Source: Sipunculus nudus
Taxonomy: Eukaryota > Annelida > Sipuncula > Golfingiida > Sipunculidae
Assembly: GCA_026874595.1 (NCBI GenBank)
Contig: CM049310.1
Coordinates: forward strand, 90,341,556 to 90,405,555
Direction: 5' to 3'
Length of the DNA stretch: 64,000 bases
The position numbers and the translations under genes are program-made. Below are positions 22,356 to 34,500 of this stretch, piece by piece. The stretch's first letter is position 1, and every line of letters starts with the position of its first letter. A model generated the notes under the pieces. That model saw only the letters and a program-made list of their open reading frames with translations, made no database searches and was not told the origin of the DNA.

Positions 22356-25300
22356 CCCAGTGAAATTCTTTGTTCTTTTTCAATATATCTGTTAGCGGAC
22401 TTCCTACCTCAACAACATTCTGTCAAAATTTTCTGTAATAACTAGCCCTTCCTAAGAATAGCATCAGTTCCTTACGGTTAGTAGGAACTGTAAATTCTAA
22501 AACAGAAGTCACTTAAATATGTTACTGTGACACGACAAAATCACTCTTGGTCAGGTTAACTGTTAACCTAGCTTTATATACCCTTGCAAAGAGGTCTAAC
22601 AGACTTTGTTATTTTCTTAACATGTTAGGTTGTAAAAAATGATATCATCAGTATAACAACTGCAATTATCTAATCCAGACAATACACAGTTCATTAATCT
22701 CATAAAGCAATTAATGCATTTTTTATTCCGAGGGGCATGACTTTGTGTTACAAAAGCGGATATTTGTTTAGCCCGCTTGGTAAGAAGTAACTGCCAATAG
22801 CCTTTCAACAAATCAAATTTGCTATTATATGTAGCAGATCCAATCCTATCAATAACATTTTCTACCCTAGGCAAAGGATAAATAACTGTTACATTGTTAA
22901 CCTTTCGGCAATCCGTACAAAACATGTAAGTCATATCAGGTTTCTTGACCAACAAACATGGGGAACTTCAAGCACTACCACTATTCTCAATGATATCATT
23001 CTCCATTATATACTGGATTTCTTTATTAATAGTTTGTAACTTTGAGGACCTCTCCTATATGACGCCTGTTTAATGGGGGAAGCATCTCCTATGTCTACAT
23101 CAAGTTGTATTACGTTTGTGACAATTGTGACAATTTCTGAGTTAAATTATTTAACATGTCAGAGTTATTCAGTTTTATGGGATGTTCAGTTTTGTTCATG
23201 AAAACATTCACATTCCTTTTCTTTGATGATTACTCCAACGTATCATGTGTAGCTGGTATGGGAAAGAGTAGGGCAGGAACAATTTTGTGGGCTGGTTTAC
23301 CAATCATTTGACACACGTCACCTGTGTTACAACATTTAGCCACACCTTGTTTTAGTTTAGGCCACTAGAAGTCTTGAAGTATTTTATCTTTGGTTTTCTC
23401 ACGCCCAGATGCCAAGCCATAGAGTGATCATGCGCAAGTTTTAATGTTCCTTGGCAATATTCAGAAGGCGGGGCACAGTTTGTTTTTTAAAGTGTTTTCC
23501 TATTTCATTAGCCGGAATTATGGTAGGTCTATATTTCTTCAACAACACATAGTTCTGCAATGTGAAAAAAGTGGGAGCTTTATCTGCTTCCTCCTTAGTT
23601 AACGCATTTTCTCTAAGCTAGGCAATATCAAGATCTTTGTTTTGCAGTTTAATCAATTCATCAGTTTACATACAAGGTCCTACATTCACTACTCTCCTCG
23701 CTCTCTCTTGCAATGTTTGACCATTTTGATCAGGCGATTTCACGCCGTTATTACTCCTTGGATTATCCAGGAGATTTGTATTTAGGGGTTGATTAGCCTG
23801 TACTACAGTTGTAATAAAATCCTTTGGACTCAGTGTGGAATATGAGGAGCTTGTAATATCTACAGGCGATTTTGCATTTAATCGCGTATTGGGCTTTAAG
23901 CCACTGACGCCATCATTTGAATGCGTCATAAAAGTTTGCGATAGTTCCGGTTCAGAACTCTTTGGTTTCAGACTATCGTTTTTAATCAAAGCTCTAGACT
24001 CTACACACGTTGGAAATGCGCTAGGAAACTCCTGTTGTAGCAGGTCTTTGTCCCTTTTAGTGCTCCGCTCTTTGTCATTCCTGGACCAATGTACACTTTA
24101 ACACCTGCTAAATCGTTGTCTAGGAGGAGTAAAACGCCCTCTACTGGCAACGTCGAACAAATTCCTGCTGTTACAAATGTAAGACTAAATCGGACTCTGG
24201 TTTCACTCTATGTAAAGGAATTTCTAAGAATTCCGAACTGACACTCTGTACTAGAACCGAACATTCCATGTAAATCTCTTAAGAAAAGGGCAAACAGATT
24301 CCAGAATGAGGCTTTGTGTTGCCCTGGTATCCCTTAAGATTTTAACACGAGCCTTCCTTGAATGGTTTCCCACTTACAAATCAAATCGTCTGACACAAAG
24401 GACTGAATGCTCTAAATGACATGGTTTTGTCTTACACCTTTATTCTCTAGGTTACTGGGCATTGTTACCGGGTTCACACTTTGCGTAACAGTTTTAGGCA
24501 TTAGGCTTACTCGGACCTTTTTTTTTTCTTTATACGACATTCAAATTGCCCCCTGATTCCAGAGAATGTACATGTACCAGATTCAGTCCTAGGTAACCCC
24601 TCTCCTTTTTAAGCAAGAGAGTCAGAGTGAATTTTTTAAACAGGGACCTATCATTATTAGGATCGAGGTTTGTTTGAGCCGGAGGAACCTCGGTAGGAGG
24701 GACTACCCCTTCAAATGTTGGGCTTCTACGGCCCCCTGTTTTCAATACCTTCTTCTATAACTGGTGTAACTGCGGCGGTGTGATAAGTCAATATCATCAG
24801 CCAGATCACCAACCTCATTTACATTGTCTATCTTGTGTTCATCCAAAAACATTTTAATATGTTGTCTTTTAAATTCTTCTATTAACATTAACTGTTTAAG
24901 TTTTTCAAAATCATGAATATTTTTACACCACCTGTAAAACGAACTTTCTTTATCTTTGGCATATTCTATATGTGTTTGATTATCTTTCTTTGGCGTGTTA
25001 CTAAGCTTTTAAGTGATCTTCTTCGGACACCAAATCATAAGCTCGAAAATGGTCTCATTCACAACAAAGAAATACATTGTTCGTCCTTAAGCGCGGTGTA
25101 AAAACAGGATCAACTGGCTTTTAGGCCAAGCCATTAAAGTTGCCACCCGAAGGAATCCTAAATAGTCTCTGTAAATGGCTGCAACAAAAAAAAATACTTA
25201 ACTGAAGTTCAAAAGTCCAACTGAAGATTCACTGCCGATCCATAGTTACCCAAACAGATATGCGGATGAATAAAAGTCCCTCCTCTTCACGAATAAAAGT

Positions 25301-25735
25301 CCATGTGGAAGGACGACCCACAAATACCAAATCTCCTTTTCCCCCGGGTTGAATAGTGAACGTTAGAAGTTCATAATCGAGTCCTCGGTGAAGAGGGGAG
25401 ACGAATTCTCTTATGGGATTCGTGAAAAACGGTAACATGCGTCAAAGTAGTTTTATTTCAATGAAGCAGCGAGTCAGCGACCTTCCCCAATAATTGTTCT
25501 GCATTGTGTGTCCACAATAGAGCGATTCCCGTGCCAGGGACAAAATTAAGTTAATTGTCAATAGGGCGTGTCCAGTGCCAGTGACAAAAATAACAGTTGA
25601 ATATCCAGCTGATGACGTTCTGAACAGTAGAAGGCGATCAGAATAGCACTACCGGTGCGGCTGGAGAGGTTCACAACACTACGGCGTCAACGCAGGTGAG
25701 GAAAATCAGTGCGGTATCAACTGAAGGGCCCACAC
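22356..25735 (-). mobile_element. Ty3/gypsy retrotransposon remnant with integrase upstream of RT (Gmr1-like order)
   Basis: A decayed minus-strand element sits inside the satellite. In transcription order the recognisable parts are: protease-like region (about 24350-24080, with LPVEGVLLLLDNDLAG), linker (about 23989-23666), integrase zinc-binding HHCC segment (about 23660-23290, HLGVRKTKDKI then a Cys pair and CQMIGKP), then RT (about 23110-22400). The integrase catalytic core is missing. The RT has IIEN-S, SSPCLLVKKPD, FCTDCRKVN, FDLLKGYWQ, SAFVT and YTDDII. The element stops abruptly at about 22356, where it would enter RNase H. Stops and frameshifts are frequent. The end at 25735 shows no certain LTR. 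Confidence 0.75.
22617..22955 (-). pseudogene. Ty3/gypsy reverse transcriptase fragment
   Basis: The 112-residue minus-strand frame is the best preserved part of the element. It covers RT motifs from LVKKPDMTYMFCTDCRKVN through YPLPRVENVIDRIGSATY and FDLLKGYWQLLLTKRAKQIS to the catalytic box, read YTDDII. Conserved residues between SAFVT and RLMNCVLSGLDN have been lost by a small deletion. After its stop the frame continues in other registers down to about 22360 (VTYL, then PLTDILKKNKEFHWD). A relic, not a functional gene. Confidence 0.85.
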
Positions 25736-28010
25736 CAACATACATGAGCTCATTCTATGCTATCACTATACCTCACTGTTCTGTAATAGACATGAATTCA
25801 TGCTGTATCACCAATGTGAGTTAACGGTCGAAAATTTACTGCGGTGTCAGATTTGACGTCGACGTCCGCATGTGATATAACTGTAAAATTACTGTTGTGT
25901 ATCATACATGAGCTCACTGCCTTGTTATCACTATAAGCTTCGTTGCTATAAATGTGAGCCCATGGTTGTGAATTCACCGCGGTGTCTTATTTAGACGTCA
26001 TTATGTGTAATCACTGTGAAATCATAATTGTGTGACATGCATCAGCTCACTTCAATGATGTGACTGTGGTCTCACGTTGGTGAAATCGCCACAGTGTCAC
26101 TTTGTCTGGCCGTCCTTTGACATCACTGTGAACTCACTTTTGTGTAACGACTTCCATGCTACCACTGTGAGCCACCGGATGAGAAATCACCGCGGTGACG
26201 TCACCATGTGAAATCACTGTGAACCCACTATTGTGTAATATACATGAGCTCATTACTAAGCTTGACTAGGAGCTCATGGTTGGAATTCAGCGCGGTGTCA
26301 CATGTTGACGTCGTCATGTGATATCGTTGTGAATTCATTATTTTGTATCATATATAGGCTCACTGCAATGTTATCACTGCGGGCTCACGTTTATAAATTC
26401 ACCGCGGGGTAATTTTTTTTTCGTGATCCTGAGATATCACTGTGAAGTCACTATTGTGTACCACACGAGCTTATGCCATGCTATTACTTTGGGCTAAAGT
26501 TTGTAAATTCACCGCGGAGTAATATTTTACGACATTCTGAGATATCACTCTGAAAGCACTGTTTTGTATCATACATGAACTCATGCCAAGGTATCACTGT
26601 GAACTCCGAAGCTTTCATTGAGCCAAAAGTTGTGAATTCACGGCGGTGTCTCATTTTGACGTCATCATGTGAAATCCCAGAAACTCCATATTGTATAACA
26701 TACATGAGCTGCTGTCACTTTGGGCTCACGATGGTGACTTCGCCGCAGTGTCACACTGTATGGCCATCCTGTGACATCAATGAAAACTCACTGTTATGTA
26801 CACGAGCTCACTTCCATGCTATCACTGTAAGCCAACGGTTGTGAATTCACCGCAGTGTCAGATTTTGACGTCATCCTGAGAGATCATTGGGATATCCCTG
26901 TCGTGTAAGAGGTTTAAACTCAGGCCGCAAATTCTCTCTAATCCTGCGGTTTTGAATTTGCCGCTGTGTCACATGTTGACGCCAGACTGTGATATAATTG
27001 TAGACTCAATGCTATGTAATAGACGTGAAATCACTGTTATGCTATCACTGTGTGCTCACGGTGGGGATTCACCGCGGTCTCATATTTGACGTCCTCGCGT
27101 GATATCACTGTGCTTAACTGTTCGGTAGCATACATGAGCTCACTGCTATGCTTACACTGTGGCTTACGGTGGCGAATTCACCGCGGTGCACATTTTGATG
27201 TCATCCTGTGATACATGAACTCATGCCATGCTCTCACTGTGAGTCACGATGCTATCTCTATGAGCTCCGATGCTATCACTGTGAGCCGTCGGTTGCGAAA
27301 CATTATCGGTTTCACATTTTGACGTCATCATGTGAACTCACAGTGAATTCTTACTGCCATGCTATCCCTGCGGGCTAACGGTTATGAATTCACCGCGGTG
27401 TCACATTTTGATGTGATCTTGTGATAAAACTGGAAACTCATTCTTGTGTAACAGACATAAACTCATGCCGTGAAATCACTGCAAGCTCACGGTTTTGAAT
27501 ACGCCGCGATGTCACATTTTAACGTCATTTTGTAATAATACGTTTAACATACATAAGCTGATTGTATGCTATGAATCAGATATCGCAGTTGTGACTTCAT
27601 CGCCGTGTCACAATTTGATGTGATCTTCAGAAATCAATTTGAACTCACTGTTGTGTAACATACATCCCCTAGCTGCTATCCTATCAGTGTGAGCTGACGG
27701 TTGTGAATTCCCTGTGTTGTCAAAATTATTTGTCATCCTGTGATATTACTATGAAGTAACTCTTGTGTAACAGACATGAATGCATGCCTTGAAATTACTG
27801 TGAACTCCGATGCTTTGACTGTGAGCCTGTGAATTCACCGCGGTGTCTCATTATGACGTCATCATGTGAAATCCCTGTGAACTCACTATTGTGTAACAAA
27901 CATGAGCATACTGCCATGCTCAGACTGTAAGCCCAAGGTTATGAATTCATCGCGGTGTCACATTTTGACGTTATCATGCGAAATCACCCGTGTGACAGGT
28001 TTAGTAATAT
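25736..28010. repeat. ~112-bp satellite array, right block
   Basis: The same family as the left block, about 20 units by length, each with variants of CACCGCGGTG, TGACGTCA, 'tgtgatatcactgtgaactc' and 'atgagctcactgccatgcta'. Units vary in length and are often internally deleted. The array ends about 525 bases before the first coding exon of AAAD copy B. Confidence 0.85.
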
Positions 28011-28535
28011 AACTAGGTGTAAGCCCCGATCTGCACCCCAGACCCGCAACTGAGCGAAAATGAGGAGGGTGGTTGCTATGACACATAGATTAAAAGTCTC
28101 CACAGTTGTAAATGGACATTGGTTCTTTTACTCACCGACCAGAACACATTAAAAGGTAAAAATAATATTAGACAAACAAAAATACCCGGCCTTCTGCGAT
28201 GCCTAGATCTTGTGACCGTGTCACACATGATGGACCTAGCACAAGGTGAAACGAAGCATTTTGTTTCAGTAACCACAACAAGTATCACTGCATGTTTTCA
28301 CTGCTTTTTCAGGATTTCTTAAGACAATTGACAGGGAACCTGCAAGTAATATACATATTTTTTATTGTCATACACATCATACAATCCAACTATTTGGTCT
28401 TTAGCTTAGCCATATAATAGGTTTCTATCTATTAGCCGCTGCAGTGATGCATCCAGTTATAGAAGTGACAAGGATCAATCGGTGGTAATTTCGGATATGA
28501 AGCTAATCGAATTTCCGGTTTACTTTTGTTTCTAG
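28011..28535. other. Region between satellite and AAAD copy B
   Basis: About 525 bases that should include an intron or promoter of AAAD copy B. No TATA box or conserved initiator could be singled out; two short frames in opposite directions look like chance. Confidence 0.4.
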
Positions 28536-28567
28536 CCTATTTCAATCCCTGGAAGAGCTGAAGAAAA
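28536..28567 (+). other. 5'-UTR part of AAAD copy B first coding exon
   Basis: A pyrimidine-rich acceptor ending in ctag at 28535 precedes a 32-base stretch leading to the ATG at 28568. The context aaaaATGGA is a good eukaryotic start. This suggests that a non-coding first exon and the promoter lie further upstream, possibly within or beyond the satellite array. No TATA box or other promoter could be assigned. Confidence 0.5.
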
Positions 28568-31500
28568 ATGGACGCAGAGGAATTCCGCAAACGAGGCAAA
28601 GAGCTGGTGCATTACGTTGCGGACTACCGGAAGAACATTAGGGATCGCAAAGTACTTCCGTCAGTTCGACCGGGATACTTAAACGGAATGATTCCTGACC
28701 ACGCCCCGGAAGTACCCGAGCGCTGGGAGGATTTGATGGCGGATTTTGATAGGGTCATCATGCCGGGGGTACGTCCAAGTCAACAAACATGATAAAAATA
28801 GCATCATCATTGCAAAACGAGCTTTTTACTCCACACACATGATCAGTGCTTTTATTTATTAATTTTTTGGCAGGTCGCTTAAACCATCATTTTAAAAATA
28901 TATGTATTTGAAGTTTTATTCTAATTAATTCATAGTTCATCTAAAAAATTAAGTAATTTGTTTTCTACAAAAATAAATGATATTTTTATAATAAAATCTA
29001 ATTTTATAACCTTTATACACTTATCAGTATGTGATCCAGCATTGTATTTTTTACTGTTACATGCATATTAAGGAAAGGAAGTTGTGAAATTACTCCTTTT
29101 TATCTTTTGAATCCAGAAGTGCTGGATTCATTAAGGGTATAAATATGAGATTCATCCTTAGTTAATCCATAAACTCCACAATTGGTAAGATATTTAAGTG
29201 TAAAATTTTGAGGACTAGATATCTTTTGATGACTTAATAGTTAATCTGTTGCATTGTATATTAATGAGTGTTAATTTACTCATACAGATGTATATATTAT
29301 TTTCTTATATATAATATAAATATATACTTAATATTCACTTAAGTTACGGAGAGATGCTGCCTTTGCCTTAATTTGATTCAATCCTTTATATAATGCTACC
29401 ATAAGTACTAATTAAGTGTTTTGCTTAAAGCCATATGGTGGGGTCTACACCCTAGGCCTACAAAATGGACAAAACCCCAACCCCGCCCCATTCTGACCTT
29501 GGAAATCATTCTATTTGATGATAGGGATGTTAATGGGATAGTTCACTTGAAGTAAATGAGGGGTGTATATATGTATGCACATGTAAGGGTACATCTATGG
29601 ACTATTTTCCAATATAACATTCTAGAAAAATTGACAACTCTAAATCGTATCAGTGACACCCTTTAACCACATTGACTCTATAAATGCAGTATTAAAGACA
29701 ACAATATACCAGCGTGTATTAAGTTTACAGCCACACAGGAGCTTGAAGCTACACTCAGTTGTTCAGTTTTCATAGTAATGAAAGCCACAATATAGATGTT
29801 TCTTGACGAGGGTCACTGGCGTCAAAATAGGGGCTGCTGTGACCAGGCGATTAATCCGTATAATCCGGTCTTTAACTTCCTATTTCCGAATTATCTAAAC
29901 TCTCTCTGGATAACATCAAATCTTTACGGATAAGGTCATCTATTTTGGATAGTTTTTTGGATAGCTTTTTTCGGATTGTTTCAACTGTTTCTGGATAACC
30001 TACATTTTATTCGGATAACCTCAAATCTGAAAGGATATTTCTTTCTGGATATCCTCAGCTCTTTCCGGATCTAAACTCTTTCTAGATAACCTTTACTTTT
30101 TCCTGATAACCTCAACTTTTTTTGAATACCTTATACTCTATCTTGATACCCTAAACACATTCCAGATTACCTCAACTCTTTCGGTATCACTTCAGCTCCT
30201 TCTGGATACCCTACACTCTTTCAAGATAATCTGAAATCTTTCCGGATAACCTCAACTCTTTACGGATAACTGCAACATTTTTTCGGGGACCCTACACTCT
30301 ACAAACATGAGACATATTTTAAAGGTTATTTCCAGGTGACTCACTGGCAAAGCCCGCAGTTTCACGCCTACTTCCCGATACCTTCCTCGTATCCATCGAT
30401 CTGTGCCGACATACTGTCTACTGGCATTGGATGTCTCGGGTTCTCATGGGTAAGATAAACACCATAGGAATCGTCACATCTTACCCTGTTGATATTACCA
30501 TCTTTGCCATGAGGTACAGTTTCCTTTAAAGTAAATACAAAATACGTTTAGCTGTAGTACGACAAATGAAAGAGGGATAATTAGAAAATATATTTGACGA
30601 AAATATGCGAAAACCACTGCCTTAAAAAATCACTTGATCCTCCCAGATACGTTTCAAAAATCCACTCGAATAAACCCTGTCTCATGTCCCATCTTTCATT
30701 TATATTTGTAGATATTCGTGCGTCAGTATTTACTTACTGTACGTAGTTAGCTCATCCGTTAATAAATCATGTGTGACCTGTACTAAAGAATTTATCTGTC
30801 TATAATGATATATCTCTGAACGAAGATGTCCAGCCCGGCGAGTACTGAACTCGAGGTTGTGATGATGGACTGGCTCGCCAAGATGTTAAATTTACCGCAG
30901 GTGTTCATTAGGGGAGGCAAAGGAGGTGGAGTCATACAGGTCAGTGTCAAGGGAGGTAGAGTCATACAGCTCAGTGAAGCAGAGAAAGTTGGGTCAAAGG
31001 GTCAGTGAGACAAAGGAAGTGGAGTTAAATGGTGAAAGAGACAAAGAGGTCAGAGAGGAAAAAGAGGAAAAGTAATACAATCAGTGAGAAAGGAGATAGG
31101 GTCATACAGGTCATTCAGACAAATGAGGTTCCGGCTAACAGGTAATGAAACCAAGTGATGGGATCATACAGATCAGTCGAACAAATGAGGTGGATTCTTT
31201 CTGGAAAGTCAGACAAAGGAGGTCATACAGAGTCATAAAGCATGTAAGACAAATAGGAGGAGTCATACAGCTCAGTGAGACAAAGGAGGAGGAGTCATAC
31301 AGCTCAGTGAGTCCAAGGAGATGAATTTAATCAGGTAATTAGGACAAAAAGAATGTGGAGTCCACAGGTCTACAGAAGTCTACAGGTGAGGCAGACAAAG
31401 TAGGTGGAATCATACAGAAAAGTAAGACAACGGAGGTAGTGTCATAGAGGTCCGTGAGAAAAAGGCGGTGGACTCGTGCAGGTCAGTGAGGCAAACGAGG

Positions 31501-34500
31501 TATATTCATAGAGGTCATGAGACAAAGGAGGAGGAGTCATACAGGTTAGTGAGACAAAGGAACTTTATTCACAGAGATCAGAATGTTAAAGGAGGTTGAG
31601 TTAACATATCAGTGAGACAAAGGAGGAAAAGTCATACAGGCCAGTGAGACATAAAAGATGGAGTCTTAGAGATCAGTTTGGAAGTGAGTGGAGTCATACA
31701 GGCCAGTGAGACAGAAAAGAAAGAGTGATCGATGTCAGTGAGACAAATGAAGTGCACTCATGCAGGTCAGTGAGACGAAGGAAAGTGGAGTTAAACAGGG
31801 CAGTGAGAAAAAGGAGACGGAGCAAATCAGGTGATTGGGACAAAGGAGCTGGAGTTCAAACGGACCGTAAGACAAAGGAAAGGTGCAGTCTTATGGGCCA
31901 GTGAGTCAAAGGTGGAAGAGTTATACAGGTCTGTAATAAAAGGTCATACAGGTAAGTAAGACAAAGGAGGAGGAGTCATATAGGTCTGTTAGACCAAGAA
32001 GGAGGAGTCATACAAATCAGTAATACATACGAGATGGAGTCCTACAGGTCATTGAGACAAAGGAGGTGGAGTCATACATGTAAGTGAGACAAAGGACGTG
32101 GTGTCATACAGATCAGCGAGTTGAATAAAAGAGGTGGAGTCATACAAGTCAGTGAGGCAAAGGAGATAAAATCACACAGGTTATTGAGAGAAAGGAAGTG
32201 GAGTCAATCAGGTCAACAGACAAGGGGGGATACAAATCATTAAGAAAAGGAGGTACGGTCATACAGGTCAGTCAGACAAAGGAGGTTGAGTCATACAGAT
32301 CAGTGAGTTAAAGGAGATTGAGTATTACAAGTCAGTGACACAAAGGAGGAGGAGTTATATAAGTTATTGAAACAAAGGAGATAGAGTCGACCATGTTAGT
32401 GGAACAAAAAGGAGGTAGAGTCGATCAAGTTAGTTTGACATAAAAGGTGGAGTTCTACAGGTCATTGAGTCAGAGACGGTGGAATCATGCAGGTCATTCA
32501 GACAAAAGAGGCGGAGTAAATTAGGTCAGCTTGACAAAGGAGGAGCTCTACAGGTTATTGAGTCGAAGTAAGTGGAATCGTACATTGGGAAGGTGGTGTC
32601 ATACAGGTGAGTAAGATAAAGTAGGTGGAATCATCCAGTAAAGTGAGTCACAGTTGATGCAGCAAACATTTGACTGTGAGAAAGGAGATCGAGTCATACA
32701 GGTCATTGAGACAAAGAAGATGAGTCAATAATTTAGGTAGGAAAAGGAGGCGGAGTTCTCAAAGTCAGTATGACAAAGAAGGTGGAGTCCTATAGGTCAG
32801 TTTGAAAAAGATGGAGTTAAACATGTCAGTGAGACAAAAAAGATGATATCATACAGTTAAGTGAGACAAAGAAGGTGGAGTCATATTGGTAAGTTACAAA
32901 AGTCAGATGGAGTCATACTGGTCAGTGAGACAAATTTGGAACAATCATATAGGTCACTGAGACATAGTACAGGGAGTCATATAGGTCAGTGGGGATGGAG
33001 GTGGAGTCATACAGGTCAGAGCAACAAAGTACGTGAAGTCATACAGGTCAGTGAGACTTGGGCAGTGGATTCAAACAGGTCAGTGAGACCAAGGACGTGG
33101 ATTCAGACAGGTCAATGAGACAAAGGAGGTTTAGTCATACAGGTCAATGAGACAAAGGAGGTTTAGTCATGGTGGTTATGTGAAAAAGTACGTGGAGGCA
33201 TACAGGGCAGGGAGACATAGGCGGTTGAGTCATACCGGTCAGTGCGAAAAAAGGCGGTGGTGTCATTCAGGTACTGAGTCAAAGTACTTGGAGTTATACA
33301 ACCAGAATAAAGCATTTGTCTTACCAAATTATTGGCCAATGATTTAGTCATACCGGCTGGTGAAACAAATGCGGTGGACTGGGCATTCATTTTCTTTTGC
33401 TGGTGAAGCAGGGGCGAATAATGAATAGAATGATGTTTGAAGGGCTATGTTGATTTTATGGGCAAATGAGGGCCTTATGATGTACAGAAGTTGGTGCGTC
33501 AAAGTAAAGCTTTACGTTCCAGATGGGCGAGGCATGATCACACAGGTTATTGAGAAAAATAATTTGAAAACTCTAGAAGGTAAACGGAAGTAAAAGTAGC
33601 ATTGAATTAAAAATTTTACCGAATTTCTTGTGATTCTCTGGATATATCAGATGAACGGGCAGGTTAAAAATATATATTGAAAATGAATATTGTTGTGGTT
33701 GGTTATCAGATATTATTAAGTAGCTGATTAAATAGTATTTTCACTTTAGATATTTTTAGATATTAAGATTCTATTGGGCTTCGATTGATATCCAGATCTA
33801 AAGTGTTCTGCAATTTTTTTTTGCAATGAATAAACATTTTTTATTCTAAGAACTGCACATCAATGAAGTATCTTAAAAAAATTATCGTGTTCATAAATGT
33901 TCATTCTACTTTTCTTTACCATACTCTGCCAATATTTAAAGGGATCAGCGAGTGAAGTTATACTCTTAGCTATGCTGGGTGCCAGAAGCCGGGTGCTTAG
34001 CGAGAAATCTGCAGAACTCAAGACGAAAGGAGACCCAGAAATCATAAGAAAACTGGTAGCCTACTGCTCTGACCAGGTACGTAATACTGAAAACATAATG
34101 ATATGACTAGGTACATTCGGTGGAATTTCCCCTGGGACATCTAAGCGGTCTACTAATAGTCTACATAACTATTCTAAAACTAGGTCATCTTCAAGCTGGT
34201 GCTAAACTTTGACAAGGTAATCTCTCAGCTGGTTTACTGCTCTGTCCAGCTAACATGTCAGTCGGTAATCCAAGAAATATGTAAATAGAAGGTCTACTCT
34301 CTAACCAGGTAACTTTACGGTTGTCCCGCTGCTTGGACCGGGTTACCGTAAAGTTTTGTATGACGACATAACCTTACGGCTGGCGATCTGATGCACTGAC
34401 CACATAACCTTACAACTGGAGGTCTTATGCTCAGACAACATAATCTTACAGTTGGCAGTCTAATGCTCTTACGAAATAAACTTACGGCTGGCGGTTTAAT

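Noticed and set aside
21130-28010. CRISPR-like or regularly spaced repeats
   Set aside because: Units are contiguous ~112-bp satellite copies with no unique spacers, in a eukaryotic context.
30826-31008. A 60-residue ORF starting [10 protein letters not shown]
   Set aside because: It is exon 3 of AAAD copy B read through its splice donor into the minisatellite. The ATG is an internal codon aligned with Ala in other family members.
32861-33347. ORFs rich in HIGQ/HTGQ repeats
   Set aside because: They are frames through the intron 3 minisatellite, with no initiation context and no conservation of frame between units.
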